64,000 nt of DNA from Rugalucina vietnamica (taxonomy: Eukaryota; Mollusca; Bivalvia; Lucinida; Lucinidae). Shown in pieces: positions 55,882 to 64,000 of this stretch. Every line of letters begins with the position of its first letter. The stretch's first letter is position 1. Under the pieces are notes generated by a model that ran no database searches, had not been told where the DNA came from, and worked only from the letters and a program-made list of their open reading frames with translations. A program made the translations under genes and the position numbers. Where the stretch lies: the NCBI GenBank assembly GCA_964017185.1, contig OZ024875.1, positions 32,869,456-32,933,455 on the forward strand, read 5' to 3'.

Positions 55882-58800
55882 CTGGAATAGAAAAGAAAAC
55901 ACCTTGACAAAAATTTAACAGGTAGATGACAGCACTGTGACTGTGCAGATAAAATGATAATAAAATTGTTGTCTTCATGATAACACAAGAAGCAAGGACG
56001 AATATGGCCATGATATGGCATAATAAAAGTGTGTTTGTTTTATAGGTTAGATCCTTTGGAAGCAGTAAAACATTCAATCTGAGAAGGTGGGCCATATTGT
56101 ACAATATTGGGTAATAAACGGTCATCAGTGACACTATACAAACTGGCATAGGACCAACGCAAGATTAAAGACTTGCGTTGCGTGCGTGATTAAATATGAA
56201 AGGCAAACAATTACTAGAGATTACTATTTGCCTACCCAAATCTAAGGTATACACTGGAAGCAAAAACAGCACCATTTTAAGAAGCAAAAAGAAGTACAAG
56301 GGGTTTTATGTAAGAGTCAAATTGCATGTATAATACAGTTTACTCGACAATGGCGAATCACTAAGCGATCTAACGCTATTATTTTAAACATGATCATGGG
56401 AATGTTATTCTATTTGATACTAAGAACGTCTAACATATCTCAGCTTTACAGGAAAATAATAATTTTAATTTATTCTATTTCTTAATGGGAGATAACTCTG
56501 TTGATATGATACCTCCTGCATTAGACAATGGCGAACCAAACTCGACAATGGCGAATCAAATAGCCTATAGCCCAAAAGAAACCATTTTAGAAGAGTATTT
56601 TTGCATACAAATGTTGCCATCATCATTCGAAACTAAATGGTGTTCGATAATATTGTGTAAATTTGCTTTTAACCTTTACGTTAACTGTCAACAGCAAATG
56701 CCATATTGGAAAGGTCAATTTTACCGATTTAAGCATGTCTTATTGCTTTAATGAATCAATGTAAGCCTAAAAGCAAGATGGTTAAACCACGACTTGCACC
56801 AATATTAGTTACGCCATTGACCAAACCAAATGGTTCCAGGGCAGGCCTTCAAAAGGCAGGTTATCAGTACTTTGTGCACATTCTTTTCACCACACAAAGT
56901 ATGATTCGCTATTGTCGAATTTACATGTACATCTTTCCCCACTTATATCTACATTAAATGTCAAAACTTTTATCAAAAACAGGCATATTGCATAACTAGG
57001 GATATTAGGCATTAAAGTAATGCAAAAGTGGCCATCATCAAATGCTTAGAAACGAGGTATGAAACCAATTTTATCTGAACGTTACTTTTTGTGGAACAAT
57101 AAACTAGGCATCTTAGTTAAGGGGTCAAGCGTTTCAGCAACCCTGATTTTATTGTCTGGTGGAATTTTGACTCCATTCTTTTACCAAACCCCAAGGCATA
57201 TATGAAAGTAAATGACCGGGTTATATAATAAATAATATTATGTCTAAGTTTCAAGAAATTCTGCAATATCTTTACGAGTGGTTCGCCATTGTCGATGATT
57301 CTCTATTGTCAAGTTCACTGTAGTAAACTGAACAGGAACAATATTTGCCTTTAGCTGAAGGAACAAAAAATCTCACATGATGTTCGTGCATCTTGTCTGT
57401 CAGATGTTTAACATATTGTTCCGCTTCTTTCTTTTCTTCATCAATGGTAGATGTGACCACATTTATACTTCCGACCTCTGGCACTGAAAAAATTGAGACC
57501 ACTCAGATAAGCATCGCAACGACATGCACAATCATGATTGAAAGTTGTAGATAATCTACGCGTGAATATGTGCAGTCAGAACATTTTTATCGGCCATGGT
57601 GGCCAGACAGTTAAAATTTTGATAATATATTCAGCAACACTAAAGGTGCTGATCAGACAGGGTTTTATATTATTATCCAGTTAATATAACCAGCATACAT
57701 GTATCTTGCGACAACGAACGCTGCAAACTGCAACAATACGGGACCATGACGACTTAATTTTTTAAGTGAAAGATCACCGATACCCAAAAGAAACGTCACT
57801 GGTTTTCCCTTCACCAACGATTGGCTTTTCTAGTGTGAACAATTCGGATCTTATCTTGAGAGACTGTTACTTACAAATTGTGTATAATTGTAGTTCCCAG
57901 CAGTGCAACAGAATAACAGAATCGGTTTCTTGGTGGATGTTATTGACGTAATCTGAAAAAAATAAATGACAATGCCAAGTCTGACAATTTCTTTTTCCAA
58001 TCTGATATAAGCCGCACCATGAAAAATGTTTAACACATGGGGAAGAAATTGAGTAGATGATTACCAGAGTTTCTTATTTTAGCTGCTTGTATACAATTTG
58101 TTTCCTCTCCTCTCTTGTTCCAGATCTTCAAGTCTAGTTTACGTTCATGATGGTTCATGTACAGATCGGTTGAACTTGTGCACAACCTGATTGGGATCAC
58201 TGAAGACTTTTTTTTCTGGTGGTGGTTTTAATGTGATGTTATTCCTTACTTAATTTCAGATTCTGTTTACTATTTTTGATTGTATCAAAGTTAGTTTGTA
58301 CATCTCTACATTTCTGTACATCAAATCGTTTTAGCAATTTTGATTTGTCATCAGGAAAACATGTCCGTGCAATGAATACCCCGTAAACCCCACTTTTATA
58401 TAGTAAAACTGGGGTATGCAGGGGTATACCTATTTTTCTTATTTTTGCTCCAAAACATAGATTGTGGGTACTCGTTAGAACCGCCTCGCCGAGGCGGTTC
58501 TAACGTGTACCCACAATCTATGTTTTGAGCAAAAATAAGAAAAATATCAAAAATTTTCGTCTGAAAATTATCGATTTTTCACCTGAAAAAATTACTGTAT
58601 TATCATACGGGCATGTTTTCGTAATTTGGTCGCCGTTTCCTAGACCAGCCGTGGCTCAGCTGTTCAATATCTTTGCTGGATCTTTTGCTTTGGCAGCCGT
58701 TCAATCGCAAAGCTCTGCTTTATGTTTTTCCTAAGGTGCTTTGATAATCAGAGTTTATAGGAAGTCATAAAACGCCAACATTGGTTCCGATCAGACCATC

Positions 58801-60519
58801 TGTTTCATCGCACCAGACAATATAGTGATACTACACGGTTGTAAAACTGTGAGTTTTACGAGTATTGTTTCATATTTTTTCTCAAACACCCTCAAAAGTA
58901 TACCGATAAATATTATCAATAAAACATATGTCTTGTACAAAACTAAGAAGTGTATATACAATATGTGCGAGCATGTGGGCTATCACGTTATGTCTTCATA
59001 TCATTATTTTTAAGACGTGGCCTTTCAATAGTGTCTTCTTCGTCTTCATGCTAGTCTTGCTTTTCACGCGTGTTGTTTTGGGATGTTTTTTATTGTTGAT
59101 ACCTAGGTTGCAATTGTTTAATTGTATCATTTTTTTTTTTTTTTTTTTTTTTACCTTCTACATGTATTCTTACTTTCTAAAGGTTCATTGGAAGTATTGT
59201 CGTTTTACGCTTTGACTACCGATAAACTGGGCAGAAGAAATACAACATACATTTTCGATATGGCTGGAAATAAAGCATTATAAGAATTGAAAGTTACACT
59301 GCATTTTTAATGAAGTAATATCAAAAATATCAACTATCCGTTATTACAAATGTTACGTTTTTATTTCAACCAAATATAAACTCTTGCGTGGATGATGCAC
59401 GTAATAAGGATAACAATGTTTTGCAGTTAAAACCATATTTTGAAATATTGTCATATCAACGAATAGCCTTTGTACAACACAATACATGCACAGTGAACGC
59501 ATGATGAAAACGTGATAAAGATGCATTATCAAAAGAGCCGCATCGTGAGAAAACCGGATTTTTGCCTAGGCGAAAACAAAGGCGCAGATCAGCTTCGCAG
59601 TAACTGCGAAGCTGATCAGCGCCTTTGTTTTCGCTACTCGGATAGTACAATTCCTCTTCTACTTAAATCCGGAATTCCAAGCTTCTAGCTCTTTTCTGAG
59701 CTGGTACAGGTCGGTTTGTGTCGGACCTGGTCGGAAACCCCGAAGACCGGTTTTCTCGCGTTGAGGCTCAAAAGAGAAGTTCAAGTATACTTCAAACGAC
59801 TAAGTGGCAATCATATTTTTGATGGTGCATTGAATATGAAAAGTACGAGCTGAATACAATGTTCCTCAGTAAAAGGCAGACAGTCGTATATTTTCAATAT
59901 TATGGAGACGAACAACAATCACAACAGTTTTATCGGTCACATAGCATATTGTTCAAACATTAAAAGTAATGAAAGCAAAAGCAATTAAGTTGATAGTACT
60001 ATAACCAAGGAGCTAGATAAGTCATGGAAGTAGAGGATATTGACTAGGATTAATAAGCAAAATTTGCTTAACACACCTGAATTTCGTTTAATTTGTAAAC
60101 ACATTTCGTGTACATCTCTGAACTTATACTTGTATTTTATCATGACTGTAACTATAATTTTGGTATTGTTTTAAAATAATTTTTGGAGTACCCACGTACA
60201 TGTCTAAGTGTAAAATTTTGATGTAATTAATCAAAGCACTGATTTTTACATTTTATTACATATACACCCTGTGTAATTTTAAGTGCAGTCCAAAGTTTTA
60301 AACACTTATTCATCAAATCAAAAATATTCTCAAACAGTTTACTTCTTAGATTAAAGCCATCAAATACATTTGCATCGCTCCATGTATTATATGTATGATA
60401 TTCAATATGACTGTATTTAAAATAAAAGTATACTTACAATCAAAGGCGTAGTCCGCAAACTGACTGCCATCCATAGCTATCATAACAACACGTCCTTTTC
60501 CTTTCTCAGCCTCCGCCAT
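55645..60519 (-). CDS. Universal stress protein (USP family), four exons
   Basis: Spliced from exons 60438-60519, 57875-57952, 57377-57483 and 55645-55881; phases 1, 1 and 0 match at every junction and each intron has GT...AG ends. The product is about 167 residues, the usual size of a single-domain USP. Beta-strand 1 with the conserved Asp reads VVMIAMDGSQFADYAFD. The C-terminal ATP-binding motif G-2x-G-9x-G-S is intact (IITGTRGKGTVRRTLLGSVS), followed by HVPVLICR, so it belongs to the ATP-binding class of USPs. Such proteins bind ATP in the cytosol as homodimers and are induced by stress; they are multigene in molluscs. The tail is His-rich (HGAHKHHE). The ATG has a good context (AAGATGG). 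Introns hold families A and B, a poly-T tract and an inverted-repeat element; intron 1 is the longest (~2.5 kb). Confidence 0.93.
56335..57325. mobile_element. Inverted-repeat element with GACAATGGCGAA motifs, in USP intron 3
   Basis: The left end has CAGTTTACTCGACAATGGCGAA. The right end, read on the other strand, has CAGTGAACTTGACAATAGAG and then TCGACAATGGCGAACC. Further copies of the motif lie at 56523 and 56543 (plus) and 56901 (minus). Boundaries are approximate. No coding capacity. Confidence 0.6.
57377..57483 (-). CDS. USP exon 3
   Basis: 107 nt after TTTTTTCAG, ending CATCAT before GTGAGA; encodes PEVGSINVVTSTIDEEKKEA and KHLTDKMHEHH. It is the helical middle segment. An inverted-repeat element ends only about 50 bp downstream in intron 3. 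Confidence 0.9.
57875..57952 (-). CDS. USP exon 2
   Basis: 78 nt between TTTTTCAG and GTAAGT; encodes YYVNNIHQETDSVILLHCWE and a short tail. It covers helix 1 and strand 2 of the USP fold. Confidence 0.9.
58349..58624 (+). mobile_element. Family B palindromic MITE, full length, in USP intron 1
   Basis: CATCAGGAAAACATGTCC to GGCATGTTTTCGTAAT with complete GAACCGCCTCGCCGAGGCGG core. Confidence 0.92.
59130..59152. repeat. Poly-T tract in USP intron 1
   Basis: About 23 consecutive T; no retroelement body adjoining that I recognise. Confidence 0.9.
59535..59769 (+). mobile_element. Family A hairpin MITE with AAAA duplication, in USP intron 1
   Basis: GAGCCGCATCGTGAGAAAACC to TCGCGTTGAGGCTC, AAAA at 59531-59534 and 59770-59773; inner palindrome GATCAGCTTCGCAGTAACTG near 59587. 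Confidence 0.93.
60438..60519 (-). CDS. USP exon 1
   Basis: 82 nt, 27 codons plus one base; starts ATGGCGGAGGCTGAG and ends before GTAAGTATAC. It encodes MAEAEKGKGRVVMIAMDGSQ and the rest of strand 1. The upstream in-frame Met at 60561 is less likely because USPs start close to the first strand. Confidence 0.93.
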
Positions 60520-61248
60520 CTTTAATAAGCGCGAAAATGTCAAAGTATAAGTAATTAACAATTTAATCTTATTGTAGTATGCATATAAACAGTAGTCAAA
60601 ATAAGTATTGACTCACTGAACTATACACTGCATGTTTATCAAAACTTCTCAAGGCCGTTCACATTTGCAATTTGATAATGCTGGGTATTTCATATACTGT
60701 CCAATATAGTATGTATACGCGTTCACACCGCAATCAACAGTAACTGTATTGACACGAATTACGGACGAGAGTCACGAGTTTCTGTCATTTGCATGTGAAT
60801 CGATTCCGAGGTTTATATCTAAGAGCTTCAGGACGCCAATTAATTATAGGAGAAGCTCTGTGCGGGAAGAAATCCAACAAACATCCTCTAGCATTGTTAT
60901 TGCTGATTTGTAAAACATCGGCGTTGTTTTGTGGTTGTTTTTATAACGCTGATATCAAATCGATAACTGGAATCAAGCACGTACTTATTGGACTAAACTT
61001 CAGCATTATCGCCATGTATGGAATTAAACTTCATTCAGGTACAGGCCTTTCACTGACCCCAGGCATGCATGACTTTCCACGCAGTCATGTATACGATGCT
61101 CTAAATAGCGGGTGTCCTGCTGTTCTGGTCGAAAAACAATAGATCTAGGCATGGCCTTGAATATCGTCGCATGGAATGTGTAAATCTTAAGTGAGTACAA
61201 AGGTCCTTGTTGGTAGATAACTTGAAAGATGGCTGCATTCAGCAATAA
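60520..61248. other. Upstream region of the USP gene
   Basis: Probable promoter side of the USP gene (minus strand). No TATA box close to the ATG is convincing. The 117-residue plus-strand frame at 60789-61142 has no recognised domain and is not called. Confidence 0.35.
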
Positions 61249-61292
61249 TTAATTTGCAGAGGTTGTGGTGATCGAACTGGAAGCTCTTTAAC

Positions 61293-61500
61293 TCATTTAA
61301 GCCTGGCGTCCCTTTTATGGGACATAGACAAACAGAATAGCCCCAGATGTGACGCCGCAGAACGCGGCGTCCCATCTGGGGCTATTCTATTTGCTTAGAG
61401 AAATGTCATCGAAAAATGGAATAAAAATTTAAAATCACACCTAAAGCCCCTAAAACTCACCCAATTGATAATGATGGGCGAATCCATTCGTCAAATATGG
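61293..61500 (+). mobile_element. Family E hairpin element, copy 2
   Basis: Hairpin 61329-61393 (CAAACAGAATAGCCCCAGAT and its partner ATCTGGGGCTATTCTATTTG), then AGAGAAATGTCATCGAAAAA and GGGCGAATCCATTCGTCAAA shared with copy 1. Exact 28-bp direct repeats bracket it (TTAATTTGCAGAGG...GATCGAA at 61249-61276 and 61502-61529). Confidence 0.8.
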
Positions 61501-61786
61501 GTTAATTTGCAGAGGTTGTGGTGATCGAAGAAGCTGGGGGACGAAGCCGGTGTGGAGATGGGTGCAGCAGGGATTGGCTTTACATTGTCTGTGTACAAGA
61601 TCCAAGACTTTGTTTGACAACTTTTGGGCTTAGCTAGGACATACCAAGATGTTGAGTATAAGTCCAAATTCGAGATGAGATAAAACATAATCATTAACAG
61701 TCATAACAATGCATATACTTGCATTCACTTGAAATATGAACATGCATATTTTGTGATTAATCTAAATGTTCGTGCAGATACTGTCC

Positions 61787-62530
61787 CCCAGGGGGGGTAC
61801 TCTCATTTTTTGTGGATACATAGGCGAGGCCCCAGCTTCTACCCCCAAACCCAAAAAATTACTGAGATTTGCTGACCACCCCAAAAAAAATACCAGTCCT
61901 ATCAGGCATACCCAAAAAAATACTTGAACTTTTAGCTTACCCCAAAAAATTACATGTATTCACTTTTTTTATGCCTATTGATGAAATTTTATCACATCCA
62001 TATGATCTAAGCTGTTGGTGGGACGTTAAATCCCAAATCAACCAACCAACAGAACACGTCACAATACAGTTAGTATATGTAGGAACTAGGAAGTAAATAC
62101 CAAGTTGGATATATTTATTCTCAAAGTGTAAGTCTTATGATGGTTTTGATTCCATTTGATTTGCAATCCAAACAACATCATGATCAAGCTTCCAAAATTT
62201 CACCGAGACCAGTCATAAGGCATGGTCGCAAACAAAATTGAATCTTAAGGCCTTGTAAGACATAAGTGTAAGCCACTCTTATCTTTATAGAAATAAAGAG
62301 ATTTCCCAAGAAATGTGCAAAACCCAAAAAGTTACTTAGAATTATAGATGACCCCAAAAAAATAATTCAGAAAAGGCATGACCCCAAAAAAATATCCATA
62401 AAAAGCTCACTACCCTAAAAAATAACTAGTTTTTCTGAAAACCCAAAAAATTACGGAAATTCAAAATTTTGACCCCAAAAAAGTCAGCCTCGCCTATGTA
62501 TACAGAAAATTTCAGAGTACCCCCCCTGGG
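61787..62530. mobile_element. hAT-like non-autonomous element, 744 bp
   Basis: Perfect 17-bp outer inverted repeats (CCCAGGGGGGGTACTCT and its complement) extend imperfectly inward to ATACATAGGCGAGGC on both sides. TACTGTCC is duplicated exactly at 61779-61786 and 62531-62538. Inside, ACCCCAAAAAA-type motifs recur about every 25-40 bp on both sides of a SINE tail fragment. An 8-bp duplication with CAGGGG-like ends fits the hAT superfamily. Confidence 0.92.
61996..62052 (+). mobile_element. SINE 3' tail fragment inside the hAT-like element
   Basis: CATATGATCTAAGCTGTTGGTGGGACGTTAAATCC followed by AAATCAACCAACCAAC matches the tail of the SINE at 54150-54317; the tRNA head is missing. Confidence 0.75.
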
Positions 62531-63153
62531 TACTGTCCAATGTTGTGACAATTCGAAGTATATCAGAATTTTCATTAGTCAGGAGCCAGAGGAACGTCTG
62601 AAAATTATCAAGTCTCATAAAATTCTTGAAGTCATTAATGCCGTTTCAAAAAGCTGGTTATTAAACTTTAGACATTCAATCAAAAAGTGCTACGTACTGA
62701 TCTCCTATTGCACCTGTAGAACTTTTGGCACACAGTCCCTCTGACCTATCCTGCTTAATACCTTTCAGTCTCTATTTTAAGTCTATGAGAAGAAATTCTT
62801 AGCCTTGTAATTTCTAGATGTGTAGTCTTGTCTTTCAGTGTACCAATTATTTAAATATAATTTATTTAGTAATGTATTTCTTTAGATTTTGACTGAGAAC
62901 TATATATACTCAACCTTGATTTCTAATATACTACACAACTGCTTTATGCTACTGTGCGAAGCATATATCTTAATTTATATCTACTTTCTTTGGACACTTC
63001 ACTGTATAACAAAGTGTCTGAAGACATATTTCAACCCTTTGCCAAAAGAGCAACACATTTTTTACAATATCCAAATAAAAGTGAGGTCCGCTCCCAATGA
63101 TGGAAATACAGTGAAGTTGGAGTGTTTTTCCAAGAATTGTTTGCAGATTAATT

Positions 63154-63264
63154 AATCGTGACGAGAGAAAACCGGTCTTCGTGAGTTTGGTACAGTTACT
63201 TCACAGCTGATCTGCGCCTTTCTTTTCGCATCGGCAAAAATCCAGTTTTCTCATAACGCGGCTC
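63154..63264 (-). mobile_element. Family A hairpin MITE, internally deleted
   Basis: CGTGACGAGAGAAAACCGG to TTCTCATAACGCGGCTC in 111 bp. Most of the interior and one hairpin arm are missing; AATT-like flanks. Confidence 0.8.
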
Positions 63265-63329
63265 AATTCTAATGAGGTTTATGAAAAAAATCTATAATCA
63301 TTTCTTCAACACACATTACAGACAAACTT

Positions 63330-63815
63330 ATCCTTCGTACATGTTCTTAGCGACTTCAATGTCGGAGTTGGAACAGACCAATAGTCATTGAAAGGAGTAG
63401 GCCTACATGGAATAGCTTCCGAAGGTAAAAAGTGTCCGCCTACAAATGTATATGTGCTAAATATGCTCTTCTTATCACCAACGCAGTCGACCGACGAAAG
63501 AACGTCCTTGGTGGAATCCCATTACAAAACCTGCAATCTCACAGAATATGCCATAGTTTGGAAAACAAACATGCACGATGTCAAAGAAGCAAAAAACAAA
63601 TGAACAGATCATAGACGGTTTTCTGTTATGTCAAACTGAATCTACTGAAAATTACAGCCTATGTCAAATTGATGATCTAAGATTACAGCCTGCGAGGCAA
63701 ACGCGAATCAAGAAAACCCCAAAGAGCTTGAATGTATCAACCCCGAACCAGGACAGCCCGAGGAGGTTAAGGACATCCAGTTCGCGACTAGCAAGGCAGT
63801 TTAAGAATGAATGAA
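63330..63815 (+). pseudogene. LINE endonuclease relic (CFDP2-like type)
   Basis: Fragments of a non-LTR endonuclease lie in several frames: SDFNVGVGTD (63350), GLHGIASEGK (63400), then RTSLVESHYKTCNLTEYAIV with WKTNMHDVK (63495-63590), and DDLRLQPARQTRIKKTPKSL with NVS (63671-63745). Stops and frame changes separate them. The order matches the endonuclease of RTE/BovB-type LINEs, whose domesticated or mis-annotated relatives are called craniofacial development protein 2-like. Catalytic GDFN has become SDFN. No reverse transcriptase follows before the window ends. Confidence 0.65.
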
Positions 63816-64000
63816 GACATTCAGAGGTGTTTTGAATATACAGTATCCTAGTTCGGTATCAACGAAGGCAGCCTACATCTCAAAGATATTTGCTTGGCGC
63901 GACAGCGTCAAGCAATTGAAACGGAATGAGGATTTCTCCGCAATCTGTGGGGTTTTCCCTTCAATCTGTGGGGTTTCCCTTTGACATCCAGGGGCCTGGT
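63816..64000. other. Window end, no gene recognised
   Basis: Contains a short direct repeat (CAATCTGTGGGGTTT, twice near 63940-63980). Nothing else identified. Confidence 0.4.

Noticed and set aside
60789..61142. 117-residue plus-strand frame upstream of the USP gene
   Set aside because: No recognised motif, overlapping the likely USP promoter side; length alone is weak evidence.

Overview
The window looks like animal nuclear DNA from a marine invertebrate, most likely a bivalve mollusc. I infer this from AT-rich intergenic sequence, intron-containing genes, tRNA-derived SINEs whose tails carry a GGGACGTTAAA motif, and dense families of palindromic short elements of the kind common in bivalve genomes. 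The species cannot be fixed from the sequence. There are no bacterial operons, rRNA genes or CRISPR arrays, and every tRNA-like stretch is part of a SINE.

Host genes are few. The one secure gene is a universal stress protein (USP) on the minus strand (60519 to 55645). Its four exons join in phase to give about 167 residues, with an intact ATP-binding glycine motif. A second, tentative minus-strand gene (50694 to 48056) would encode a small secreted cysteine-rich protein. Its 5' part (promoter, signal-peptide exon, cysteine-rich exon) has a second, decayed copy at 51661-52118.

Almost everything else is mobile DNA. Family A is a ~240-bp hairpin MITE with GAGCCGC-type ends and 4-bp A/T target duplications (16 copies). 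Family B is a ~270-bp palindromic MITE (12 copies, several broken). Family C is a long tandem-monomer element (~450-bp units) ending in an (ACGG)n tract and a terminal hairpin. At two loci family C sits inside family B at the same left junction. Families D and E are hairpin elements with two copies each. Two SINEs have clear target duplications, a hAT-like element has a perfect 8-bp duplication, and three LINE remnants or copies are present.

Layout: 1-7.1 kb has repeat arrays (tandem 167-bp units, GA microsatellites, GCGGAA palindromes, a degenerate CCGG-rich array). 7.3-22.4 kb is a mosaic of A, B, C and D. 22.8-24.6 kb is a broken LINE. 25.5-32.1 kb is a 6.6-kb unit with 565-bp near-identical terminal inverted repeats and a 5-bp target duplication, containing a long-ORF LINE. 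33-48 kb is more A/B/C mosaic. 48-52 kb holds the candidate secreted-protein gene. 52.5-53.9 kb has a 500-bp tandem duplication and a perfect 67-bp palindrome. 55.6-60.5 kb is the USP gene with repeat-filled introns. 61.2-64 kb has family E, the hAT-like element and a LINE endonuclease relic.
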